A DNA stretch of 64,000 nucleotides from an uncultured Alsobacter sp. (GTDB lineage Bacteria > Pseudomonadota > Alphaproteobacteria > Rhizobiales > Beijerinckiaceae): NCBI RefSeq assembly GCF_945952055.1, contig NZ_CAMFHB010000012.1, forward strand, positions 79,020 to 143,019, read 5' to 3'. Below the pieces are notes generated by a model that was not told where the DNA came from, did no database searches, and worked only from the letters and a program-made list of their open reading frames with translations. Below, one piece after another: positions 51,471 through 60,314 of the stretch. The stretch's first letter is position 1. Every line of letters begins with the position of its first letter. A program made the translations under genes and the position numbers.

Positions 51471-51737
51471 TCAGCAGGACTTCTTGGTCACTTCCTTGGC
51501 GTCGCCGAGCACCCCTTCCTTGCGGACGGTGGTCGACTCGCAGCCGGTCGGCTCGCGCGTCACGGTGCCGGTCGTCTCGGTCGTGGTCGTGCGCTTCTCC
51601 ACGACCGTGGGGCTGCGCTCCTCGACCACCACGCCGCTCGACGGCTGGTCGCGCTGGATGATCGTGGTGCTGCTCTGGGCCAGGACCGGCGTGGCGGCGG
51701 CGACGCTCAATGCGAAAGCGAGGACACAGGGGCGCAT
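51471..51737 (-). CDS. Small secreted protein with Thr/Glu-rich motif
   Basis: 88 aa. Sec signal MRPCVLAFALSVAAATPVLAQSS, then a polar region with TVVEKRTTTTETTGTVTREPTGCESTTVRKEG and terminal KKSC; two cysteines could form a disulfide. Similar small secreted proteins recur in Hyphomicrobiales (recalled, not checked). Periplasmic; function unknown. Convergent with the small membrane gene, divergent from the LysR gene. Confidence 0.75.
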   Translation of the reverse strand: MRPCVLAFALSVAAATPVLAQSSTTIIQRDQPSSGVVVEERSPTVVEKRTTTTETTGTVTREPTGCESTTVRKEGVLGDAKEVTKKSC

Positions 51738-51903
51738 GGACGCTCTCCTCTCGGTGACGCCCGGGCAATCCGGGCTGGGGAAACGCGAACGCGGCCCTGG
51801 CTTGGGTTGTTCCAGCGGGACCGCAGCCGGAGGGGGGCGTTGTGGTGGTCAAGCGGAGCGGTATTGGCTAGGCTCGCGGTCCTTTCGCCGAGCCAAAGCC
51901 GTC

Positions 51904-52821
51904 ATGACTCTTCGGCAGTTGCGATACCTCATCGCGATCATCGACGCCGGCAACATGACGCGCGCCGCCGCGGTCCTGAACGTCGCGCAGACCGCCTTGA
52001 GCGCGCAGATCCGGCTTTTCGAGGACGATCTCGGCATCACGCTTCTCACGCGGCATTCGCGTGGCATTGAACCCACCGATGCCGGGCGTTTCCTGTACGC
52101 CAGGGGACAGGAGATCCTGCGGCTCGTCGAGGACACCCGGCGCGACGCGAGGCAGTTGGGCACCGCTCGCCTGGAGCGTGTCCGCTTCGGCATCACGCCG
52201 GCGCTGATGCTCGTGGTCGGAGCTGACCTGATCGAACGGGTCGCCAGGGAATGTCCCGGTGTCGGCCTGGTGCTCATCGAGGCCATGAGCCATGTGCTGC
52301 TGCCCGATCTCCTGTCGGGCAATCTGGACTACGCCTTGTGCTACGACCTGCCGAGCCATCCTCATCTCGTACGCACGGCCTTCCTGCGGGAGGACCTCGT
52401 TTTCGTCTCTCGCCCGCAGGGCGAGGCGACGCGGACGATCCGGTTGGGAGACGTCCTCGAACACCGGCTCGCCATGCCGGAAGAGCCGGACACGTTGCGG
52501 GTCGCCGTGGCTGCCGCGGCCCGCGAGATGGGTGCGACCCTCCGAATAGCCCATGAGGTTCGCTCGATCTCGGCGATGAAGACTTTGGCTCTGCGGGGCA
52601 CGGCGAGCTGCGTTCTTCCCTTCGCGGCCGTCTCCGACGAGGTCGAGGCCGGACGTCTCGAGGCCCGGCCGATCGTGGAGCCGTCCGTGTTCCGGACGCT
52701 CTACCTGGCGACGCCCTCACAGGGGCCGCCGTTCCGGTGCCACGAGCCGTTGAGCCGCACGGTCCGCGACTCCCTGTCAGCCCTTTTCGATCTTCTCGGT
52801 CCTCTCGCGCATCCGCTGTGA
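51904..52821 (+). CDS. LysR-family regulator
   Basis: 305 aa. N-terminal HTH (LRQLRYLIAIIDAGNMTRAAAVLNVAQTALSAQIRLFEDDLGITLLTRHSRGIEPTDAGRFL) and C-terminal ligand domain. Followed by a class II aldolase and a Bug protein on the same strand, which it probably controls. Upstream region 51738-51903 is short and shows no obvious T-N11-A palindrome. Confidence 0.9.
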   Translation: MTLRQLRYLIAIIDAGNMTRAAAVLNVAQTALSAQIRLFEDDLGITLLTRHSRGIEPTDAGRFLYARGQEILRLVEDTRRDARQLGTARLERVRFGITPALMLVVGADLIERVARECPGVGLVLIEAMSHVLLPDLLSGNLDYALCYDLPSHPHLVRTAFLREDLVFVSRPQGEATRTIRLGDVLEHRLAMPEEPDTLRVAVAAAAREMGATLRIAHEVRSISAMKTLALRGTASCVLPFAAVSDEVEAGRLEARPIVEPSVFRTLYLATPSQGPPFRCHEPLSRTVRDSLSALFDLLGPLAHPL

Positions 52822-52932
52822 GGGCTTCGGTCCAGCGATCGGAAAATCCGCTCGCAGCCTTCGCGCGATACTGTTGGTCAGCCGCGTCGTCCGCGACGCT
52901 AATGGCGTCAGCACACGCAGGGAAAAGCGCAG

Positions 52933-53643
52933 ATGACCGACAGCGTTGCCCGGGTTCTCGACGACTTGGTCATGGCCAACCGCATCCTCGCGGTCGAAAA
53001 CGTCCTGGACGGATTCGGGCATGTCAGCGCGCGCCATCCTGACAAGCCGGACCGCTTCCTCATCACCACCGTCCGCGCGGCCGAACTGGTCCGCGCCGAC
53101 GACATCGTCGAACTCGACCTCGACGGCCGGCCGGCGGAGGGCGAGACCCGCCGGGTGTTCGCGGAACGCATCCTTCATGCGGCCGTCTACAGGCTGCGCC
53201 CCGACGTCCATGCGGTCTGCCATCATCACGCGCCACCCGTCCTTCCGTTCTGCGTCACCGGTGAGCCGCTCGTTCCGGTCGTCCACCTCGGCGCCACCAT
53301 GGGTTCGACCGTGCCCTTCTGGGACAGCCGGGACGAGTTCGGGGACACCGATCTCCTCATCCATACCGAGGAGCAGGGGCTCGCGATGGCGCGGGCTCTC
53401 GGTCCGCATTGGACGGTCCTTCTCCGCAACCACGGAGCGACCGTCGCTGGCAGGTCGATCAGGGAATGCGTGTTCCGCGCCATCTACGGCGCCCACAACG
53501 CCACCGTCCAATGGCAAGCTCGGCAACTCGGGGCGGTGAGACCGCTGACGCCGGGCGAGGCCGAGCGCGCCGGTGCCTTCAACCTTACGCCCATCGCTCT
53601 CGACCGCAGCTGGGAGCGCTGGTGCAGCCGCGCCTCCGCATGA
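52933..53643 (+). CDS. Class II aldolase/adducin-family protein
   Basis: 236 aa zinc-type lyase fold: GHVSARHP (substrate phosphate/G loop), the metal-binding HHHAPPVLPF (residues about 97-106) and LLRNHGATVAG. These fit aldolases or decarboxylases acting on small sugar or hydroxy acids. Gap of 111 bases from the LysR gene. Substrate unknown; a Bug protein follows. Confidence 0.88.
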   Translation: MTDSVARVLDDLVMANRILAVENVLDGFGHVSARHPDKPDRFLITTVRAAELVRADDIVELDLDGRPAEGETRRVFAERILHAAVYRLRPDVHAVCHHHAPPVLPFCVTGEPLVPVVHLGATMGSTVPFWDSRDEFGDTDLLIHTEEQGLAMARALGPHWTVLLRNHGATVAGRSIRECVFRAIYGAHNATVQWQARQLGAVRPLTPGEAERAGAFNLTPIALDRSWERWCSRASA

Positions 53644-53687
53644 TCAGGGTCCACTCTGCACGATCACCAGAACCAGGAGGAATCCCC

Positions 53688-54665
53688 ATGGACCGCCGTT
53701 CTTTTCTTGCTGCCGCTGCCGGCTTCGTCGCGACCGGCGCCTCGGCGGAGCGTGCCGGTGCCCAAGGCTCCTATCCGCAGCAGCCCATCAGGGTCGTCGT
53801 CCCGTTTCCGGCGGGCGGCGCCGTGGACGCATCGATGCGCATCATCGAGCCGCGGCTGAGGGACCTGCTCGGGCAGCCCCTCGTGATCGAGAACAAGGCC
53901 GGTGCGAACGGCATCCTTGGCGCCGCCCAGGTGGCCCAGGCCACGCCCGACGGGTACACGTTGCTTTTCGCGCCGCGCGAGGTCTACGGCGTCAATCCGA
54001 TCCTCCAGGCCAAGCCGGCCTACGATGCGCGACGGGACTTCGCGCCCTTGGGCATCGCCACGGGAGCGCCGTACCTTCTGATCGCGAACACTGGCGTCGG
54101 TGCCAGGTCGCTCGACGAGCTGGTGGCCAAGGCGAAGTCGACGTCGCTGGCCTATTCGAGCTTCGGCCACGGCAGCATGGCTCACCTCAACATCGAGTCT
54201 TTCGCCCGCCATTTCGGCATCAAGCTCCTGCACGTGCCGTATCGGGGATCGGCACCGGCCGTTCAGGCGGTCGCCACGGGCGAAGTGGCGCTGTCGATCT
54301 CGACGCCGCCGGCAGCCGTGGGCTTCATCGGCGACGGCAAGATCGTCGCGCTTGCGGTCGGCGCCGAGCGGCGGATCGACCTGCTGCCCGACGTGCCGAC
54401 GTTCGTGGACCTCAAGCAGCCCGCCGATCTCCTTGTTCCCGCATCCTTCGCACTGGCGGCACCGGGCCGGACCGCCCCCGAGATCGTGGCGCGTCTCAGT
54501 GCGGCCCTGACATCCGCGCTGTCGCACCCCGAGACGGTGGAGCGCCTGCGCAAGGCCGGCCTGGAGATCGTTGCCAGCTCTCCCCAGGGGATGGCCGAGG
54601 CGATCGAGTCGGACATGGTCCGTTTCGGCCAGCTGATCCGCGAGACGGGGATCAAGGCGGACTGA
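53688..54665 (+). CDS. Bug/TctC-type solute-binding protein
   Basis: 325 aa. Twin-Arg leader MDRRSFLAAAAGFVATGASAERAGAQG, then IRVVVPFPAGGAVDASMRIIEPRL and ENKAGANGILGAAQVAQATPDGY, the Bug loops. CAGGAGGA precedes the ATG. Follows the aldolase by 44 bases, so probably in one operon; ligand perhaps the aldolase substrate. Confidence 0.9.
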   Translation: MDRRSFLAAAAGFVATGASAERAGAQGSYPQQPIRVVVPFPAGGAVDASMRIIEPRLRDLLGQPLVIENKAGANGILGAAQVAQATPDGYTLLFAPREVYGVNPILQAKPAYDARRDFAPLGIATGAPYLLIANTGVGARSLDELVAKAKSTSLAYSSFGHGSMAHLNIESFARHFGIKLLHVPYRGSAPAVQAVATGEVALSISTPPAAVGFIGDGKIVALAVGAERRIDLLPDVPTFVDLKQPADLLVPASFALAAPGRTAPEIVARLSAALTSALSHPETVERLRKAGLEIVASSPQGMAEAIESDMVRFGQLIRETGIKAD

Positions 54666-54690
54666 GGCCGCCGGCCCGCAACGGGCAACC

Positions 54691-55089
54691 CTACTGCCGC
54701 GCCAGCGTGGCGATGAAGCCGGCGTCGATGAACTGGATGAAGGAGGTGAAGCGCCCATCCGGACCGATGGTGACGAGGTCGAACAGCTCCACCGAGTGGA
54801 CGGGACCGTTCAGGGGGGCGATTTCGGCCCGCGACAGGACCGCCGCCTTGTTGCCCTCCACGATGGCGCCGAGCCGCTGGACGCTCTTGAACACGTAGTT
54901 GTCGATGAGGGCGCTGATCGCCGCGACCGCGGAGGGTTCGGCGTGGAGGACGCCCTGCAGCGGAAGGCGGCCGCCGCCGATCCTGAAGATCCCGTCGGGC
55001 GCGAACATGGACCGGATGGCCTCGACGTTGCCCTCGACACGGTAACCGTAGGCCTCGTCGATCCTCGCCAGGAACTCATCCCGGGTCAT
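54691..55089 (-). CDS. NTF2-like (SnoaL/ketosteroid isomerase-type) protein
   Basis: 132 aa single cone-fold domain: FLARIDEAYGYRVEGNVEAIRSMFAPDGIFRIGG at the N-terminus and SVELFDLVTIGPDGRFTSFIQFIDAGFIATL at the end. This fold covers isomerases, dehydratases and non-enzymes; nothing identifies the substrate. Convergent with the Bug gene. Confidence 0.82.
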   Translation of the reverse strand: MTRDEFLARIDEAYGYRVEGNVEAIRSMFAPDGIFRIGGGRLPLQGVLHAEPSAVAAISALIDNYVFKSVQRLGAIVEGNKAAVLSRAEIAPLNGPVHSVELFDLVTIGPDGRFTSFIQFIDAGFIATLARQ

Positions 55090-55203
55090 GTCGGTCCTCG
55101 TCGGTGCGGCGGTGCGGTGCGCTGCACTCTAAGGCGAGCCGCCGCGCGCCGACAAGACCGGTCAAGGTCCAGCCGGCCGCTTCCTCCGGACCGGCCGACG
55201 GGC

Positions 55204-57219
55204 TCAGCCGCGGCGGGGCTTGCCCTTGCCGGGCCGGCCGGGCTTGCCGGGGCCGCCCTGGTCGGGGTGGGGATGCGGGCCCTTGTTCTTCTTGAAGGGC
55301 GGGCCCGGCTTCCTGGCCTCGAAGCCACGGTCCTCCTTGCGCGCGGGCTCGGCATCGCGCTCGCGCCGCTTCTTGAACGGCGGCCGTGCACGCTCCTCGT
55401 GCGCCGGCGCCTCGGCGCGCGGACCTGCCTTGTGCGGGCGGAACGGCCGGTCCCCGCCCTCCGGCCTGGCCTCGCGCCTGTCGCGGTCGCCGGTGGGCTT
55501 CTCCCGACGGGGGGCCTCCCCCTGGGGACGCTCACGCTCCTCGCGTCGCATGTCCCCCGAGCCCGGCGGCTCGCTGCGCTCGAAGCGGATCGTCTCGCCC
55601 TTGCTGACCTTGCCCAGAGCCGCCTGCGCGAAGCGCTCGGCCGCGTCCTGCGTGATCTCGAACTTCGTCTCGCGTTCGAAGATGCGGATCGCGCCGATCT
55701 CCTTGCGAGTCACGTGGCCGCGGCGGCAGATCAGGGGCAGCAGCCAACGCGGGTCGGCGTTCTTCTGCCGTCCGATCCCCATCCGGAACCAGACCATCGG
55801 GCCGGTGGCGCGGTCGACCTTCACCGGGTCGTAGCTCGTGCGCGTCTCGGGGGCGTCGTGCTCGCTGTCGAAGGTCCGCGCCTTGCGGGCGGGACGTTCG
55901 CGCTGCGGGCCGGGATCGTAGACGTCTTCCGGCTCGGGCAGGCGTGAGCGCATGGCGCGCACGAAGGCCGCGGCGATCTCCTCCGGGGTCCGCCCGGTCA
56001 TGAGGAGGCGGGCGGTCGCCAGATCCTCGTCGGAAGCCTCCTCGGAGAACACGGGATCCTGGAGCAGCCGCTCCTGGTCGCGCCGGCGCACCTCCTCGGC
56101 CGACGGCGCCCCGCGCCATTCCGCCTCGAGGCCGGCCTGCTGCAGCAGGAGCTCGGTGCGGCGGCGGCGGTTGAACGGCGTGATCAGCACGCAGACGCCC
56201 TTGCGCCCCGCACGCCCGGTGCGGCCGCTGCGGTGCAGGAGCGTCTCCTTGCCGCGCGGCAGCTCGGCGTGAATGACCAGGTCGAGGCCCGGCAGGTCGA
56301 TGCCGCGGGCCGCAACGTCGGTGGCGACGCAGACCCGGGCGCGTCCGTCGCGCAGGGCCTGGAGCGCATGGTTGCGCTCGTTCTGGCCCATCTCGCCGGA
56401 CAGCGCGACCGTGGCGAAGCCGCGCTCCAGCAGGCTTCCGTTCAGCCTCTTCACCGCCTCGCGCGTGTGACAGAACACCAGGGCCCCGGGGGACTCGAAC
56501 CAGCGCAGGACGTTGACGATGCCGTGTTCGATCTCGCCGGGCGACACCGTGATCGCCTTGTAGTCGATGTCGCCGTGGGGCTGGCTGCGGTCGACCGTGT
56601 CGATGCGCAGGGCATCGCGCTGGAAGCGCTGGGCCAGGACGGCGATGTCGCGCGCGATCGTGGCCGAGAAGAGCAGGGTGCGCCGCTCGGCCGGGGCCGC
56701 GTCGAGGATGAACTCGAGATCCTCGCGGAAGCCGAGGTCGAGCATTTCGTCCGCCTCGTCCAGGACCACGGCCCGCAGCTGCGTCGGGTCGAGCCGGCCG
56801 CGCTCCAGATGGTCCCGCAGGCGTCCGGGCGTTCCCACCACCACGTGGCAGCCGTCGGCCAGCACGCGGGCCTCGCGGCGGACGTCCATGCCGCCCACGC
56901 AAGAGGCGATGCGCGCGCCGGCGGGAGCGTAGAGCCAGGCGAGCTCGCGCTGCACCTGCAAGGCCAGTTCGCGGGTCGGCGCGATCACGAGGGCCCGCGG
57001 TTCGGTGGCCTTTCCGAACCCGTCCGCGTCGCCGAGAAGCGTCGAGACCATCGCCAGGCCGAAGGCGACGGTCTTTCCCGATCCGGTCTGGGCGGAGACG
57101 AGAAGGTCCCTCTCGCGCGCCTCGGGGGTCAGGACGGCGGCCTGCACGGGGGTGGGGTCGGCATAGCCGCGCTCGGCGAGGGCGCGTTCGACGCTGGGAT
57201 GGGTCGCGGGAAAGGGCAT
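55204..57219 (-). CDS. DEAD-box RNA helicase, DbpA/DeaD-like with basic tail
   Basis: 671 aa. Motifs: AQTGSGKT (I), PTRELALQ (Ia), VVLDEADEML (II), FSATI (III), ATDVAARGID and HRSGRTGRAG (VI). After the core (residues about 1-370) is a DbpA-type RNA-binding domain (GPMVWFRMGIGRQKNADPRWLLPLICRRGHVTRKEIGAIRIFERETKFEI near 490-545) and about 110 residues rich in R, K, E, P and G. Ribosome assembly or mRNA decay role likely. Start is MPFPATHP; longer upstream frame is not conserved-looking. Confidence 0.93.
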   Translation of the reverse strand: MPFPATHPSVERALAERGYADPTPVQAAVLTPEARERDLLVSAQTGSGKTVAFGLAMVSTLLGDADGFGKATEPRALVIAPTRELALQVQRELAWLYAPAGARIASCVGGMDVRREARVLADGCHVVVGTPGRLRDHLERGRLDPTQLRAVVLDEADEMLDLGFREDLEFILDAAPAERRTLLFSATIARDIAVLAQRFQRDALRIDTVDRSQPHGDIDYKAITVSPGEIEHGIVNVLRWFESPGALVFCHTREAVKRLNGSLLERGFATVALSGEMGQNERNHALQALRDGRARVCVATDVAARGIDLPGLDLVIHAELPRGKETLLHRSGRTGRAGRKGVCVLITPFNRRRRTELLLQQAGLEAEWRGAPSAEEVRRRDQERLLQDPVFSEEASDEDLATARLLMTGRTPEEIAAAFVRAMRSRLPEPEDVYDPGPQRERPARKARTFDSEHDAPETRTSYDPVKVDRATGPMVWFRMGIGRQKNADPRWLLPLICRRGHVTRKEIGAIRIFERETKFEITQDAAERFAQAALGKVSKGETIRFERSEPPGSGDMRREERERPQGEAPRREKPTGDRDRREARPEGGDRPFRPHKAGPRAEAPAHEERARPPFKKRRERDAEPARKEDRGFEARKPGPPFKKNKGPHPHPDQGGPGKPGRPGKGKPRRG

Positions 57220-57500
57220 GGTCGTCCCGATGGACAGAGCGGTCAGAAGCTCCTTCGCCCGTTCGTCCGACGGTCGGGAAGGAAGGCGCAGGCGGAATGC
57301 GCGGTTCACGGCAGCGCTATCCGCGTGGCGGTGTTCCGTCAACTGGCGGTGCCGGTCCGGCGGCTCGACGCCATGCTCTGCCGGGCGCTGACAGGATGGT
57401 GATCGGGGCGCCGGGCGCTGGGTGTGGACCGGTGCGGCGGGGCTCCCTAGATTACCGCGCAGCAATCTTTCTCGTCGGCCCGAGCTGCAGGGAGGCCATC

Positions 57501-58010
57501 ATGACCGGCAGGATCATCCGCATCGACCGCAGGGCGCTGGTGTTCGGCGCGGCCGCCATCGGGGCAGCCGGCGTTTTGTCGCGTTTCGCGGGGGCGGAGC
57601 GGGCCGAGGCGGCGGCGGCCGGTGCCCTGGCGCCGACCCAGACGATGCCCGGCGGTGCCAACAACTACATTCCCGGCGCGCCGCTGGTGCAGAACCTCGG
57701 CACCGGCTTCGTCGTGTCCGGGATCGTGCGCCGCGCCGGCGACGGCGCGCCGATGCCGAACATGCGGGTGCAGATCTGGGCGGCCACCGACCGCGGCGGC
57801 GAGCGGGAGCCCAGCAACCGGGGCAGCGTCGTCACGGGGCCGGACGGCCGCTACCGGCTGGAAACCTCGCCGATCGTGCCCAATTTCGGCCAGCCGCACG
57901 TCCACATCGCCTATGACGACCCCGGGTTCGCCACCCTGTTCCTCCGCCCGGTGCTGAACAGCCGCCACGACACCAGCATCACAGCCGACTTCGTGCTGAT
58001 GCCGGCGTAG
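57501..58010 (+). CDS. Truncated intradiol-dioxygenase-fold protein, Tat-exported
   Basis: 169 aa. Tat-like leader (RIIRIDRRALVFGAAAIGAAGVLSRF), then a beta domain of the intradiol dioxygenase type: GAPMPNMRVQIWAATDRGGE and DGRYRLETSPIVPNFGQPHVHIAYDDPGF. The H-V-H pair matches the two histidine ligands. It is much shorter than catechol dioxygenases (about 250-310 aa) and the first tyrosine ligand is not obvious, so activity is uncertain. GGGAGG lies before the ATG. Followed by a ferric-reductase-like membrane gene. Confidence 0.75.
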   Translation: MTGRIIRIDRRALVFGAAAIGAAGVLSRFAGAERAEAAAAGALAPTQTMPGGANNYIPGAPLVQNLGTGFVVSGIVRRAGDGAPMPNMRVQIWAATDRGGEREPSNRGSVVTGPDGRYRLETSPIVPNFGQPHVHIAYDDPGFATLFLRPVLNSRHDTSITADFVLMPA

Positions 58011-58031
58011 CGCGTGGGCGGTCCCGCCCTC

Positions 58032-58646
58032 ATGGATCGCTTGCGGTTGCCCGCCTGGGTCGCCGTCGTCGCCATTGCCGGCCTTCCCGCCGTCCTGGCG
58101 GCCGTCAGCCCGCTGCAGCGGGGGCGGGAAGCGCTGTGGGTGATCGGCGGCATGGCCGGCGTTCTCGCCTTCAGTCTGCTGTTCGTCCAACCGGTCCTGA
58201 TGGCGCGCGTCCCGCGCCTCCTCGCCCCGGCCGCGGCCCTGCGCTGGCACCGGCGCGTCGGCTCCTGCGCGATCGCGCTCGTGCTCCTGCACGTCGGAGC
58301 GCTCTACGCCTACAGCCCGGACGACGTCAGAGACGCGCTGCTCCTGGTGTCGCCCACGCCCTTCTCGGTCTACGGGGTGATCGGCCTCGTCGGCATCGTG
58401 GGGACCGCCGTCCTCGTCGTCTTGCGGCGGGCCTGGCCGTCGGCCGCCATGCGGACCTGGCGGCTCTTCCACAGCCTGCTGGCCATCGTCATCGTCACCG
58501 CGGGGGCCGTCCACGCGCTGATGATCGAGGGCACGATGGAAGACCGCACCAAGCTCGTCCTGTGCGTCGCGGCCGTCGTCGCCGTCCTGGTGAGCGCCTG
58601 GCAGGTCAACATGCGCCCGGGACTTCGCGGCGGCGCACGGGGCTGA
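58032..58646 (+). CDS. Ferric-reductase-like transmembrane haem protein
   Basis: 204 aa with about five to six helices. Two H-x13-H pairs are visible (RWHRRVGSCAIALVLLHVG and FHSLLAIVIVTAGAVHAL), the bis-haem b motif of the ferric reductase/MsrQ-type domain. There is no flavin/NAD domain. It begins 21 bases after the intradiol-like gene, so electrons could be delivered to that exported protein. A GTG start at 58014 is possible. Confidence 0.8.
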   Translation: MDRLRLPAWVAVVAIAGLPAVLAAVSPLQRGREALWVIGGMAGVLAFSLLFVQPVLMARVPRLLAPAAALRWHRRVGSCAIALVLLHVGALYAYSPDDVRDALLLVSPTPFSVYGVIGLVGIVGTAVLVVLRRAWPSAAMRTWRLFHSLLAIVIVTAGAVHALMIEGTMEDRTKLVLCVAAVVAVLVSAWQVNMRPGLRGGARG

Positions 58647-58658
58647 TCTTCGCCGGAG

Positions 58659-59342
58659 CTAGCGCCGGCCGGGGCGGGTCGCGAGCCAGATCACGTGGCG
58701 GGCGCCGCGCTTGGCCCTGTCGGCCTTGACCGTGGTTTCCTCCACCGAGAACCCGGCACGCTTGAGGCGGGTCGCGAAGCCGCGATCCGGCGCCGCGGAC
58801 CACACCGACAGCACCCCGCCGGGCCGCAGTGCCGCGTAGGCGTCCGCCAGCCCGCGGACTTCGTAGAGCGCGTCGTTCGCCGCCCGCGTCAGGCCCTCGG
58901 GCCCGTTGTCCACGTCCATCAGGATGGCGTCGTACGTCCTGGGCGAAGCGCGGATGACGTCCTGCACGTCGTCCACGATGACGGTGACGCGGGGATCGTC
59001 GAGGCTCGTGCCGAACACGGGTGCCAGCGGGCCGCGGGCCCAGGCCGCCACCGCGGGGACCAGCTCCGCGACGTCGATCGTCGCGCCGGGGCCGAGCGCC
59101 TTCTGGGCCGCCCGCAGCGTGAAGCCCATGCCGAGCCCGCCGATGAGCACCCGCGCCTTGGCGGCGTCGGGCAGGCGCTCGCACGTCAGCGACGCCAGCG
59201 CCTCCTCCGAACCGCTGAGGCGGCTGTTCATCAGCTCCGTGTGTCCGAGCCGGATCACGTACTCGCCGCCACGCCGCAACAGGCGCAGCTGGCCGCCGTC
59301 TCCGGGCATCTCGGCCGTGTCGAGCAGCTCCCAGGGGATCAT
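58659..59342 (-). CDS. Spermidine synthase-like SAM-fold protein
   Basis: 227 aa Rossmann methyltransferase/polyamine synthase fold: VLIGGLGMGFTLRAAQKALGPGATIDVAEL (motif I and acidic residue), YDAILMDVDNGPEGLTRAAN and LRPGGVLSVWSA. Similar in plan to the spermidine synthase-like proteins that lack the full aminopropyl-acceptor site. Function unknown. Adjacent to phzF (13-base gap), same strand. Confidence 0.82.
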   Translation of the reverse strand: MIPWELLDTAEMPGDGGQLRLLRRGGEYVIRLGHTELMNSRLSGSEEALASLTCERLPDAAKARVLIGGLGMGFTLRAAQKALGPGATIDVAELVPAVAAWARGPLAPVFGTSLDDPRVTVIVDDVQDVIRASPRTYDAILMDVDNGPEGLTRAANDALYEVRGLADAYAALRPGGVLSVWSAAPDRGFATRLKRAGFSVEETTVKADRAKRGARHVIWLATRPGRR

Positions 59343-59355
59343 GTCGGTCGGTCCG

Positions 59356-60243
59356 TCACAGCACGGCCTCGCCGCGGAACATCGGCACGCAGCCGCCACC
59401 GACCCGGGCCCGGTGGCCGTCCGCGGTTCGCCGTGCCGTCACGTGCAGGGTGCTCGGCCGCCCCATCTCGACGCCCTGTGTGATCGTGAAGGAGGCCTCG
59501 TTGCCGCCGTCGAGCGAGAGCAGCAGGGCGCCGAGCGTGGCGCTGGCGCTGCCAGTGGCCGGGTCTTCCCAGGTCCCGGCGAGCGGCGCGAACATGCGGG
59601 CCCGCACCGCCTGGCCATCCCGGGCATAGAGGAACAGCGACAGGCGGCCGGCGAGGTCGGGATGGTCTGCCGACAGCGCGCGGAACGCGCCCAGATCCGG
59701 CGTCGCCCGGGTGAGGGCCTCGCCCGAGACCTCGGCCAGGACGAACCTGACGCCCACCGAGGCGGTCACGGGCCGGTGCGCCGCGGTCAGGACGGACCCG
59801 GCAGGCAGGCCGGCGCAGGCGGCGATGCGGTCGGCCGGCAGTTCGAGACCCAGCGAGAGCGGCTGCGGGGCGGCGATGTCGGCGCCGGTCACGGCGCCGG
59901 CGGCATCCCGGCGCACGGCGATCTCGACGAGGCCCGCCTTCTGCTCGAAGCGCAGCAGGCCGTCGCGGCCACGGCCATGGCGCGCCAGGACGCAGGCGGT
60001 CCCGACGTTGGGATGCCCCGCGAACGGCATCTCGGCCGTGCGGGTGAAGATGCGGACGCGCGCGTCGTTCGCCGGGTCGTCGGCCGGCAGCACGAAGGTC
60101 GTCTCGCTGTAGTTCATCTCGGCCGCGAGCGCCTGCATCTGCGCATCCGAGAGGCCGCTGGCGTCCGTGAAGACCGCCAGCGGATTGCCGCCGAAGGCAC
60201 GGTCGGTGAAGACGTCGACGGTCTCGTAGGCAAAGCGGGGCAT
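59356..60243 (-). CDS. PhzF-family isomerase-like protein
   Basis: 295 aa with two DAP-epimerase-like halves: VDVFTDRAFGGNPLAVF at the N-terminus, catalytic Glu in NYSETTFVLP, PFAGHPNVGTACVL, and EDPATGSASATLGALLLS near the C-terminus. Most relatives have unknown substrates. CCGGAGC lies before the ATG. The reading frame upstream is open for 1743 bases without stop into the M14 peptidase frame, because of a G-tract frameshift in that gene. Confidence 0.9.
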   Translation of the reverse strand: MPRFAYETVDVFTDRAFGGNPLAVFTDASGLSDAQMQALAAEMNYSETTFVLPADDPANDARVRIFTRTAEMPFAGHPNVGTACVLARHGRGRDGLLRFEQKAGLVEIAVRRDAAGAVTGADIAAPQPLSLGLELPADRIAACAGLPAGSVLTAAHRPVTASVGVRFVLAEVSGEALTRATPDLGAFRALSADHPDLAGRLSLFLYARDGQAVRARMFAPLAGTWEDPATGSASATLGALLLSLDGGNEASFTITQGVEMGRPSTLHVTARRTADGHRARVGGGCVPMFRGEAVL

Positions 60244-60314
60244 CGGCGGGCTCCGGATCGGGGATGCGAAGCCGCTCCCTATCAGCGCAGACCGCCGTTG
60301 GCCACACCCGCGCC

